A stretch of 64,000 nt of DNA from Castellaniella sp. GTDB lineage: Bacteria; Pseudomonadota; Gammaproteobacteria; Burkholderiales; Burkholderiaceae_B. This document shows, piece after piece, positions 1 to 7,448 of the stretch. A program made the translations under genes and the position numbers. Each line of letters opens with the position of its first letter. The stretch's first letter is position 1. The notes beneath the pieces were generated by a model. That model saw only the letters and a program-made list of their open reading frames with translations, did no database searches and was not told the DNA's origin. The stretch is taken from the NCBI RefSeq assembly GCF_004321985.1, contig NZ_SCQN01000046.1:62001-126000 (forward strand), in the 5' to 3' direction.

Positions 1-115
1 GGTGACGGCGGATCCCGCCCTGCATACGCGGGACCTGGGCGGATCGGCCACGACGGCACAGGTCACCGATGCGGTGTGTGCGCTCATCGAACAGGCGCCA
101 GTCGCAGCTGCCTGA
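1..115 (+). CDS. C-terminal fragment of an isocitrate/isopropylmalate dehydrogenase-family protein
   Basis: Only the last 37 codons are in the window, read in the frame that ends with TGA at 113-115. The visible residues include TRDLGGSATTAQVTDAVCALI, which matches the conserved C-terminal segment of the beta-decarboxylating dehydrogenase family (isopropylmalate, isocitrate, tartrate and homoisocitrate dehydrogenases: a D-x-GG-x-A-T segment followed by the last helix). The exact substrate cannot be told from this fragment; a tartrate or isopropylmalate dehydrogenase-like enzyme is most likely. It converges on thiM with a 13-base gap. Confidence 0.6.
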   Translation, partial: VTADPALHTRDLGGSATTAQVTDAVCALIEQAPVAAA

Positions 116-128
116 AGGGCTGCGGGTG

Positions 129-986
129 CTAAAGCCCGCAGGTGTCCGGCATTTCGCGGATTTCGAGGTGCACGTCGGCCCGCGCCAGATCAGCCGATTG
201 CAGCGCGTAGAGCGCATCCACGAATGCGACGGCGAAACTGCCGGGGCCGCTGGTCGTCTTGCCGGCCGCCTCGCCTGCGAGCTTGAAGTGGGCGTGGGCT
301 GCAATCGTGGCATCGAAGTCACTGGCCAGCCGCCTGCCGTCCGGGGCGCGCTGGGCCGCCAGGTAAGCGGCCGTGAGCGAACCCAGCGAACAGCCGGTGC
401 CGATGACGCGCGGCATCAGCGGATGGCCGCCGCCGACGCGCGCCAAGCGGACGGTGCTGTCCGAGACCTCCACGATGGCGTCGCGCGCGCCCGAAACCGC
501 CACCACGGCACCAGTGGATTGCGCAAGGCTCATCGCGGCGACCAGCACGGCATCCACTTCGTCGGTCGAGTCTACGCCGCGCCCGCCGGCGCCCTGGCCT
601 GCCAGAGCCGCGATCTCTGAAGCATTGCCGCGAATGACGGATGGGTGGCATTCGGCTGCTTGCTGAATGCGCGTAGTCCGGAAATCGATCACCCCCACGC
701 TGACCGGGTCCAGCACCCACGGTTTGCCCATCTGGTTGGCAACCCGGATGGCGGCGTCGGCGGCCAGCAATTGCTGGTTGGTGGCAGTGCCGAAATTGAT
801 CAGAATGCCGTTGGCCAGGCGGGCGAACTGACCGGCGTCGGCTTCGTGATCCAGCATGGCGGGGGCGGCGCCCACAGCCAGCAGCACGTTGGCGCTGAAC
901 TGCTGGACCACGGTATTGGTGATGTTTTGAATGAGAGGTGCGGCTGCATGCAGCCGCGCATTCAGGGCAGGCAAATCCAGTGCCAT
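129..986 (-). CDS. thiM: Hydroxyethylthiazole kinase ThiM
   Basis: 285 aa, the normal family length. ThiM phosphorylates 4-methyl-5-(2-hydroxyethyl)thiazole so that salvaged thiazole can enter thiamine synthesis. Visible are the N-terminal PLIQNITNTVV substrate-binding segment (residues 17-27), VLDPVSVG (91-98), and the catalytic-Cys motif GTGCSLG with Cys199. The start is the ATG at 986, where the family's usual N-terminus begins; an upstream in-frame extension would run into the neighbouring gene. It is the last gene of a leftward run with an SDR (47-base gap) and an aldehyde dehydrogenase. No thiD or thiE is nearby, which is unusual. The space upstream is too short for a TPP riboswitch. 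Confidence 0.93.
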   Translation of the reverse strand: MALDLPALNARLHAAAPLIQNITNTVVQQFSANVLLAVGAAPAMLDHEADAGQFARLANGILINFGTATNQQLLAADAAIRVANQMGKPWVLDPVSVGVIDFRTTRIQQAAECHPSVIRGNASEIAALAGQGAGGRGVDSTDEVDAVLVAAMSLAQSTGAVVAVSGARDAIVEVSDSTVRLARVGGGHPLMPRVIGTGCSLGSLTAAYLAAQRAPDGRRLASDFDATIAAHAHFKLAGEAAGKTTSGPGSFAVAFVDALYALQSADLARADVHLEIREMPDTCGL

Positions 987-1033
987 GATAATTCCTACGT
1001 TAGCGTTGACCCGTTGACAGGGGGGGCGCGGCG

Positions 1034-1792
1034 CTACAGGCAGCGGCCGCCGTCCACCTCCAGACATACGCCGGTAATGAATGCGGCCTCGTCGGAGGCC
1101 AGGTACAGGCATGCGTTGGCCACATCGTCGGGAGTGGAGAAGCGCCCCAGCGGGATGCCCGCCACAAACTTGGCGCGATTTTCGGGGGTGTCGGGCTGGC
1201 CCATGAACTCCGTCAGCAGGCCCGTGGCCCCGATCACGGGATTCACGCAGTTGACGCGGATTCTGTCGGGACCCAGCTCGGCCGCCATGGATTTGCTGGT
1301 GGTGACCACGGCGCCCTTGGTGCCGTTGTACCAGGTCAGGCCCGGGCGTGGCCGGATGGCAGCGGTGGAGGCGATGTTGACGAAGACGCCGCCGCCTTGG
1401 CGGCGGAAATGCGGCACGAAGCTCTGGGCGCTCAGGAAAATGCTCTTCACATTGATGGCATAGATCCGGTCGAATTCGGCCTCGGTGATTTCGAGCATGG
1501 GGCGATTACGGTGCGTGGCTCCGGCGTTGTTGACCACGATGTGCAGTGCGGAATAATGCGCCAAGGCCTGCTCACGCAGGCGGTCCATGCTGGCCGCGCT
1601 GGCGACGTCGACGGCGACGAAATGCGCCTGGCCGCCCGCCGCCTGGATCTGGGCTACGGTCTCGCGTCCAGTTGCCTCGTTGATGTCGCCCACCACGATG
1701 CGCGCGCCTTCGCGCGCGAAAGTCTCGGCGATTCCGCGGCCGAATCCTGAACCGGCGCCCGTCACGATCGCGACTTTGTTCTGCAGACGCAT
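1034..1792 (-). CDS. Short-chain dehydrogenase/reductase (SDR)
   Basis: 252 aa, a classical SDR. The Rossmann nucleotide motif TGAGSGFG is at residues 11-18, NNAG at 88-91, and the catalytic Ser (about 142), Tyr155 and Lys159 (YNGTK) are in place. Asp37 (VVGDIN) after the second strand favours NAD(H) over NADP(H). It probably oxidises a secondary alcohol or reduces a ketone; the substrate cannot be read from sequence. It lies 18 bases downstream of an aldehyde dehydrogenase on the same strand, so the two probably act in sequence on an alcohol/aldehyde brought in by the divergent TRAP transporter. That link is inferred from position only. Confidence 0.9.
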   Translation of the reverse strand: MRLQNKVAIVTGAGSGFGRGIAETFAREGARIVVGDINEATGRETVAQIQAAGGQAHFVAVDVASAASMDRLREQALAHYSALHIVVNNAGATHRNRPMLEITEAEFDRIYAINVKSIFLSAQSFVPHFRRQGGGVFVNIASTAAIRPRPGLTWYNGTKGAVVTTSKSMAAELGPDRIRVNCVNPVIGATGLLTEFMGQPDTPENRAKFVAGIPLGRFSTPDDVANACLYLASDEAAFITGVCLEVDGGRCL

Positions 1793-1810
1793 GCTTTCTC
1801 CTGTGGTCCC

Positions 1811-3259
1811 TTAGCCGTGGTGGATCGACACGGTCTTCAATACGGTAAAGCCCAGTAGAGCCTCGAAACCTTTTTCACGGCCGTAGCCGCTGGATTTGAC
1901 GCCACCAAAGGGCAATTCGACCCCGCCGCCAGCACCATAATTGTTCACGAAGACCTGGCCGCAGCGAAGCTGGCGGGCGAGCCGAAGCTGTCGTGCGCCA
2001 TCGCGTGTCCAGACGCCGGCGACCAGTCCATATTCAGTGTCGTTGGCCAGATCCAGCGCGTGTGCCTCGTCGCGGAAGGGCTGTGCCACCAGCACGGGGC
2101 CGAAGATTTCCTGGCGCGCCAGCGCGCTGTCACCCGGCACGTCTCGAAAGAGCACCGCTTCCTGGTAGTAGCCGGCGGCCGGCGCGCCCTCCATGATGCG
2201 CCCGCGGGCCGCTTCGGTCAGGTGTTCCTCGCGCGCCACGTCCAGCATCTGGTGCACCCGCTCGAACTGCTTGCGGTTGACCAGGGGACCCAGGTCGGGG
2301 TGGCGCGAGGGAGGACCAGTCCGCAGGTCGCGAAAGCGCTCGGCAACCCGGGCGAGGAACGTTTCGTAGATGCTTTCCTGAACGAGCAGACGGCTGCCGG
2401 CCGAGCAGGTCTGGCCGCTGTTCTGGATAATCGCGTTCACGATGACCGGAAGCGCCTTGTCCAGATCCGCATCCTCGAACACGATCTGCGGCGACTTTCC
2501 GCCCAGCTCCAGCGTGACCGGGCAGTGACGGCGGGCGGCGGCCTCGGCCACGTGCTGACCCGTGAGGGTCGATCCCGTAAAGGAAATATGCGCAATCCCG
2601 GGGTGTGCCGTCAGCGCTGCGCCGGCCTCGATGCCGTAGCCAGTGACCACGTTCAGCGCACCCGCTGGAAAGCCGATGTCGGCGGCCAGTTCCGCCAGGT
2701 GCAGGGTGGACAGGCTGGCATCCTCGGCGGGCTTGACCACGCACGCATTGCCCGCGGCCAGTGCCGCCCCCACGCTGCGCCCGAAAATCTGCATGGGGTA
2801 GTTCCAGGGGATGATGTGGCCCGTCACGCCGTGCGGTTCGCGCACCGTCAGTACCGTGTAGCCTGATTCGTAGGGCAGCGTTTCACCGTGCAGCTTGTCG
2901 CAAGCACCGGCATAGTATTCGAAGTAGCGCGCCAGCGCGGCGACGTCATTGCGTGCTGTGGCTGGCGCCTTGCCCGTATCGCGGGCTTCGAGTGCAGCCA
3001 GCGTGTCAGCCTGTGCCAGCACCGCGTGGCCCCAGCGCGCCAGCAGCCGGCCGCGGTCTCGTGCACAGGTCGTGGCCCAGGGACCATTCAGGTGCGGGCC
3101 CATGGCTGCCTGGGCGGCCCGGACAGCTTGGTCCACGTCGTCGGCGGATCCTCGCGCCAGTTCGTCGAACGGCTGACCGTCGGCAGGGTCGATGACCGGA
3201 ATGGTCCGGCCGTCGCGGGCCGGGACTCTGGCGTTGCCGATGAAATGGTGCGCAGTCAT
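1811..3259 (-). CDS. NAD(P)-dependent aldehyde dehydrogenase
   Basis: 482 aa, typical for the ALDH superfamily. PWN (Asn153), ELGGKSP with the general base Glu251, and NSGQTCSAGSR with catalytic Cys285 are all present, as is the GFTGS-type cofactor loop (SFTGS, 227-231). The closest functional classes are betaine-aldehyde, gamma-aminobutyraldehyde or broad aliphatic dehydrogenases; no specific substrate can be claimed. The ATG at 3259 was chosen over an upstream start at 3334 because the homologous region begins at HHFIGNARVPA. It is the first gene of the leftward ALDH-SDR-thiM run, divergent from the TRAP transporter. Confidence 0.9.
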   Translation of the reverse strand: MTAHHFIGNARVPARDGRTIPVIDPADGQPFDELARGSADDVDQAVRAAQAAMGPHLNGPWATTCARDRGRLLARWGHAVLAQADTLAALEARDTGKAPATARNDVAALARYFEYYAGACDKLHGETLPYESGYTVLTVREPHGVTGHIIPWNYPMQIFGRSVGAALAAGNACVVKPAEDASLSTLHLAELAADIGFPAGALNVVTGYGIEAGAALTAHPGIAHISFTGSTLTGQHVAEAAARRHCPVTLELGGKSPQIVFEDADLDKALPVIVNAIIQNSGQTCSAGSRLLVQESIYETFLARVAERFRDLRTGPPSRHPDLGPLVNRKQFERVHQMLDVAREEHLTEAARGRIMEGAPAAGYYQEAVLFRDVPGDSALARQEIFGPVLVAQPFRDEAHALDLANDTEYGLVAGVWTRDGARQLRLARQLRCGQVFVNNYGAGGGVELPFGGVKSSGYGREKGFEALLGFTVLKTVSIHHG

Positions 3260-3562
3260 AGGGCGGCTCAGACGGAGGTGAAGTAATCTGGTCGGGATGA
3301 GATTCTGCGGCTCATGGTGGTGAGGCATGCACAAGCATGTATGCGTCTAGTTTAGCGTCCAGATTGTCAATCGGCACTGCGCCGCGTGCTGCAGTGTGGA
3401 ATTACCCTATGAGCCAGCTCTGTCGGCCATCTTGGGGGGTTGGTGCGTTGCGGGATCACGCGTATCGTGTTTGAATACTTCGGGATTTTTCGGACCGCCC
3501 GGTCGATTCGGGGGGTGATCGTGATATCGACGGGCCGGCGAAGGCCACGAGGGGACCGCTTC
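3260..3562. promoter_or_regulatory. Divergent intergenic region between ALDH and TRAP operons
   Basis: About 300 bases without a convincing gene. It must hold the promoters for both divergent operons. On the minus strand a perfect TTGACA lies at 3365-3370, with no clear -10 box at standard spacing. On the plus strand TTGCGG (3448-3453) and TTGAAT (3471-3476) are 17 bases apart, a weak sigma-70 match. A GCATGC/GCATGTATGC direct-repeat-like stretch at about 3325-3344 could be an operator. No regulator gene is adjacent. These assignments are tentative. Confidence 0.35.
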
Positions 3563-4543
3563 ATGGTACGGGGAAAGGGATTGATTCGCTGGCTGGCTGC
3601 TGCCGCCTTGGTGGGTACTGCGGCGGTAACTCCCGTGCTGGCGCAGACGACGCTGAAGATGGCATACGCGTTATCGGAGACGTCGCACTATGGCGTTGCG
3701 GCCGCGGCGTTTGCGAAGTCGCTGGCGGCCAGCGACCCCAACTTCAAGATCCAGCAGTTTCCCAACAGCCAGTTGGGCGGCGAGCGCGAAGTGATCGAAG
3801 GCCTGCAGTTGGGCACCATCGACATGGCCATTGTCTCCACCGGCGCATCGCTGAATTTCGTGCCGCAGACGGGCGTGTTCGATATCCCGTTCCTGTTCCG
3901 TGACCTGGCGCATGCGCGCAAGGTGCTGGACGGCAAGATCGGCCAGGACATGCTGGCGCAGTTCCCCAAGCGGGGCCTGGTGGCGCTGGCCTGGGGCGAA
4001 CAGGGTTTCCGCCATCTGACCAACAATGTGCGGCCCGTGAAGGAACCGGCCGACATCAAGGGGCTGAAGATCCGCACCACCGAGAACCCCATCCACATTG
4101 CCGCTTTCCGGCAGCTGGGTGTGCTGGCCACGCCCATGGCCTGGCCAGAGGTGGCGACCGCCCTGCAGCAAGGCACCATCGATGGCCAGGAAAACCCGCT
4201 TTCCGTGCTGGTGTCGGTGAAGATCTGGCAACTGCAGAAATACCTGTCGCTCACGGCGCATGTGTACGGACCCGCACTCATCATGATGTCGCCGTCCGTC
4301 TATGACGGTCTGTCCGACGCGGACAAGGCAAAATTCAAGGATGCGGCCCATGCGGCGGTGGTCGCCATGCGCGCCTATGTGGATCAGGTCGAGAAGGATG
4401 GCGTGGAGACGCTGAAGAAAAACGGCATGCAGGTGAACACGGTGGACCACGCGGCCTTCGTGAAGGCGGTGGAACCGATCTATCCGCAGTACTACAAGCA
4501 ATTCGGGAAGGATCTGGTTGAATCCATCCGCAATACGCAGTGA
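3563..4543 (+). CDS. TRAP transporter solute-binding protein (DctP family)
   Basis: 326 aa. Residues 1-27 form a Sec signal peptide (RGKGLIRW then a hydrophobic stretch, cleavage after VLA), so the mature protein is periplasmic. The body has the DctP/SBP family layout, including the GGEREVIEGLQLGTIDM segment and a conserved Arg in KIRTTENP that usually salt-bridges the substrate carboxylate. The substrate is therefore probably an organic acid. The ATG at 3563 was chosen because a GAGGGGA Shine-Dalgarno sits at the right distance and the signal peptide starts there. It is the first gene of a dctP-dctQ-dctM operon. Confidence 0.92.
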   Translation: MVRGKGLIRWLAAAALVGTAAVTPVLAQTTLKMAYALSETSHYGVAAAAFAKSLAASDPNFKIQQFPNSQLGGEREVIEGLQLGTIDMAIVSTGASLNFVPQTGVFDIPFLFRDLAHARKVLDGKIGQDMLAQFPKRGLVALAWGEQGFRHLTNNVRPVKEPADIKGLKIRTTENPIHIAAFRQLGVLATPMAWPEVATALQQGTIDGQENPLSVLVSVKIWQLQKYLSLTAHVYGPALIMMSPSVYDGLSDADKAKFKDAAHAAVVAMRAYVDQVEKDGVETLKKNGMQVNTVDHAAFVKAVEPIYPQYYKQFGKDLVESIRNTQ

Positions 4544-4561
4544 TCTGTGCGGCGCGATGTC

Positions 4562-5047
4562 ATGCCCATCCTGAGTTCGATTGATCGCGGATTGTTCCGG
4601 ACGGTGTCCTGGGTCGCCCAGGCGCTGCTCTGGTCCGCCGTAGCTGCCGGTTTCTACCAGGTCCTGGCGCGCTTCGTCTTTGAGTCGCCCTCCGCCTGGT
4701 CCGAGGCCTGGACGCGTGCGTCCATGATCTGGTCGGTGATGCTGGGCGTGGCGCTGGCGTTTCGCCAGGGCGCCATGCTGGGGGTCGACCTGCTGCACAA
4801 CCTGCTCGAGCCCCACAAAGCCCGCATCCTGGAGCATCTGGTCATGCTGATCGTGGGCGGATTCCTGATCTTCCTGACCTGGGTGGGCGTGGACATGACC
4901 TGGCGAGTGCGGTTCCAGACGATGCCCAGTTTGGCGGTGTCGATTTCCTGGGTCTATGTGTCCATCCCCTTGGGGGCCCTTTTGTCGCTTTTTGGGGCGC
5001 TCGCCTACTGGGCCGGGCCGCGCCACACGCACATCGAAACCAACTGA
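4562..5047 (+). CDS. TRAP transporter small permease (DctQ family)
   Basis: 161 aa with four predicted transmembrane helices, the standard DctQ topology. It forms the membrane complex with the large DctM subunit and docks the binding protein. It has the family's W-x-E-E-like segment in SAWSEAWTRASMIW and an amphipathic region between helices 1 and 2. The start could be ATG 4562 or GTG 4547; neither has a strong ribosome binding site, and translational coupling to the upstream stop (4543) is likely. The next gene, dctM, begins 15 bases downstream. Confidence 0.88.
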   Translation: MPILSSIDRGLFRTVSWVAQALLWSAVAAGFYQVLARFVFESPSAWSEAWTRASMIWSVMLGVALAFRQGAMLGVDLLHNLLEPHKARILEHLVMLIVGGFLIFLTWVGVDMTWRVRFQTMPSLAVSISWVYVSIPLGALLSLFGALAYWAGPRHTHIETN

Positions 5048-5062
5048 TCCGGAGCCTGGCGC

Positions 5063-6340
5063 ATGTCGCAGTTGATGGTCCTCTCCATGCTGCTGTTCTT
5101 TGGACTGACCGTGCCGGTGGCGGTCTCGATCGGTCTGGCGTCCATGGTGGCGGTGGGCGCCGACGGCCACATGACGTGGCTGGTGATCGCGCAGCAGCTC
5201 TATGCGGCGATGGACAAATATCCGCTGGTGGCCGTGCCATTCTTCATCCTGGCGGGGAACCTCATGGAGGCGGGTGGCATTTCCGAGCGCATGGTGGAGT
5301 TCGCCAAAAGCGTGGTGGGTGGCGTGCAGGGCGGCCTGGCCTGCAGTTGCGTACTGACCTGCATGATTTTTGCGGCGGTGGCCGGCTCCAGCGTGGCCAC
5401 GACGTTTGCCGTGGGATCCATCCTGATCCCGGCGATGGTGAAGCATGGCTATCCGCCACCGTTCGCAGCGTCCCTACAGGCCTCGGCGGCGGAACTGGGT
5501 GTCATCATCCCGCCGTCCATCCCGATGATCCTGTTCGCGGTTTCCACGGACACCTCGGTGGGCGAGGTCTTCATCTCGGGGATCGGGCCCGGGATCCTGA
5601 TTGTGATTGCCATGATGCTGTACGTTTGGCTCTATGCGCGCAGTCACGGCTATGGCACTCACGACGGTGACAATCGCCTGCCGGTCTGGGCGGCCTTCAA
5701 AAAGGCGTGGTGGGCACTGCTCATGCCCGTCATCATCCTGGGTGGGATCTACGGCGGCATCTTCACGCCCACCGAGGCGTCGGCCGTGGCGGTGGTGTAT
5801 GCGCTGTTCGTGGGCGGATTCATTTACCGGCGGCTGGATGCCAGGACGCTGAGCCGGACCTTTCACCGTTCGGTGGTGTCCACCGCCATCATCATGTTCA
5901 TCATCGCCAACGCTGGCGTGTTCGGGTTCTTGCTGAACCGCGCAGGCGTGCCCATGGCGCTGGGCGAGTGGCTCAGCCATCTGTTCCACAGCAGCTTCGC
6001 GTTCCTGATGGGTGTGAACGCGGCGCTGTTCATCATCGGCATGTTCATCGAGACCTCCGCCTCCATCGTGGTGCTGGCCCCGTTGCTGCTGCCGGTCGCC
6101 ACCCAGTTCGGTGTGGACCCGGCGCATTTTGGCGTCATCATGGTGGTGAACCTGGCCCTGGGCATGGTGACGCCGCCTTTTGGCGTGAACCTGTTTGCCG
6201 CCTGCACGGTGGCCAACGTTCCGATCGAGAGGCTCATCCGGCCGCTGCTGCCGTTCGTGGGCGTGGTGCTGTGCTGCCTGATGGTGATCACATACTGGCC
6301 GGATCTGTCGCTGTATCTGCGCGACCTGGTGTATCGCTGA
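5063..6340 (+). CDS. TRAP transporter large permease (DctM family)
   Basis: 425 aa, very hydrophobic, about twelve transmembrane helices; the DctM length and composition. It is the sodium-coupled transport subunit. Family motifs are visible: AGNLMEAGGIS in the first third, and the mirrored pseudo-repeat FIETSASIVVLAPLLLPVA and MVTPPFGVNLF in the second half. A GGAG ribosome binding site lies just before the ATG at 5063. It closes the TRAP operon and converges on gnd, 56 bases away. A short TCAGC/GCTGA inverted repeat lies between the two but is too short for a confident terminator. Confidence 0.93.
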   Translation: MSQLMVLSMLLFFGLTVPVAVSIGLASMVAVGADGHMTWLVIAQQLYAAMDKYPLVAVPFFILAGNLMEAGGISERMVEFAKSVVGGVQGGLACSCVLTCMIFAAVAGSSVATTFAVGSILIPAMVKHGYPPPFAASLQASAAELGVIIPPSIPMILFAVSTDTSVGEVFISGIGPGILIVIAMMLYVWLYARSHGYGTHDGDNRLPVWAAFKKAWWALLMPVIILGGIYGGIFTPTEASAVAVVYALFVGGFIYRRLDARTLSRTFHRSVVSTAIIMFIIANAGVFGFLLNRAGVPMALGEWLSHLFHSSFAFLMGVNAALFIIGMFIETSASIVVLAPLLLPVATQFGVDPAHFGVIMVVNLALGMVTPPFGVNLFAACTVANVPIERLIRPLLPFVGVVLCCLMVITYWPDLSLYLRDLVYR

Positions 6341-6396
6341 GCATCTCTGGCCGAGGGATCAGCGCGCGTGCTGACCGGGTCGGCCTGGGAACCCAG

Positions 6397-7431
6397 TCAG
6401 GATTTCTTCTCGTGGTGGCCGCCGAACGCGTGGCGCATGGCCGACAGCATCTGGTTGGCGAACAGGTCCTGGTCGCGGGACCCGAAGCGGGCGAACAGCG
6501 CGGAAGTCAGCACCGGAGCCGGGACGCCTTGCTCGATGGCGGCCTGGGCCGCCCAGCGGCCTTCGCCGGAGTCGGAGACGGCGCCCTGGTAGTGCTTCAA
6601 ATTCGGGTCCTGGTGCAGTTCGGTGGCCGTCAGGTCCAGCAGCCAGGAGCCGATCACGCTACCCCGGCGCCAGAGCTCGGCGATGTCGGCCAGCGGTAGA
6701 TCGTACTGATGATGTTCTGGGTGCTCGAGCGGTGTGGTTTCGGCGTCTGTCTGGTGATCCTGGCGACCCATGCCGGCGTGGCGCAGGATGTTGAAGCCTT
6801 CGGCGTAGGCCGCCATCAGCCCGTATTCGATGCTGTTGTGAATCATCTTCACGAAGTGGCCCGCACCGCTTTCACCGCAGTACAGAAAGCCCCGTTCGGC
6901 TGGCGAGGGATCGCCGTCGCGCCCGGTTGAGCGGGGGGCCGCTTCGAAACCAGGGCTCAGCGCTGCGAAGACTGGTTCCAGAAGACGGCATGCATCCGCC
7001 GGGCCGCCAACCATCAGGCAGTAGCCGCGCTCACGCCCCCAGACCCCGCCGCTCACCCCCACATCCACATAATGGATGCCTAGGTCCGCCGCGACCTGTG
7101 CGCGGCGAATGTCCTCGGTGTAATGCGAATTGCCCCCATCGATCAGGATGTCGCCCGCCTCGAGCAGGGGCAGCACCTGTGTCATGACCGCATCGACCAC
7201 GCCGCTGGGCACCATCATCCAGACCGATCGCGGCTTCGGCAACCTCTCGATCAGGTCGGCGATGCGGGTTGCCGTGGCGATTCCCTGTTGATGGCTGCGA
7301 TCCGCGGCGTCCGCGTCTGCGTCATGGCCGACGCAGGCGATGCCCGCGGACTGCAGGCGCAGGATCATGTTGCAGCCCATGCGCCCCAGGCCGATCAGGC
7401 CCAGCGGTCCGGTGAAAATGGTGCTGTTCAT
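6397..7431 (-). CDS. gnd: 6-phosphogluconate dehydrogenase, decarboxylating, short (YqeC/GndA) type
   Basis: 344 aa, the short bacterial form rather than the 470-aa enterobacterial form. It oxidises and decarboxylates 6-phosphogluconate to ribulose 5-phosphate, probably with NAD. The N-terminus has the GLIGLGRMG nucleotide motif (11-19). [12 protein letters not shown] and the catalytic [16 protein letters not shown] segment (Lys, Asn and Glu) are intact. An insert-like stretch, [16 protein letters not shown], lies between the Rossmann and catalytic parts. It follows topB by 17 bases on the same strand and may be co-transcribed with it, though the pairing has no obvious functional logic. Confidence 0.9.
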   Translation of the reverse strand: MNSTIFTGPLGLIGLGRMGCNMILRLQSAGIACVGHDADADAADRSHQQGIATATRIADLIERLPKPRSVWMMVPSGVVDAVMTQVLPLLEAGDILIDGGNSHYTEDIRRAQVAADLGIHYVDVGVSGGVWGRERGYCLMVGGPADACRLLEPVFAALSPGFEAAPRSTGRDGDPSPAERGFLYCGESGAGHFVKMIHNSIEYGLMAAYAEGFNILRHAGMGRQDHQTDAETTPLEHPEHHQYDLPLADIAELWRRGSVIGSWLLDLTATELHQDPNLKHYQGAVSDSGEGRWAAQAAIEQGVPAPVLTSALFARFGSRDQDLFANQMLSAMRHAFGGHHEKKS

Positions 7432-7448
7432 CGGCGATCCGTCTGTCG

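Noticed and set aside
987-1033. TPP riboswitch before thiM
   Set aside because: Only 47 bases separate the SDR stop and thiM start, too short for the THI element, and no THI-box sequence is visible.
3671-5446. 591-codon open frame on the minus strand across the TRAP genes
   Set aside because: It is antisense to three clearly recognisable TRAP genes, is rich in His/Arg/Gln as GC-rich antisense frames are, and matches no family.
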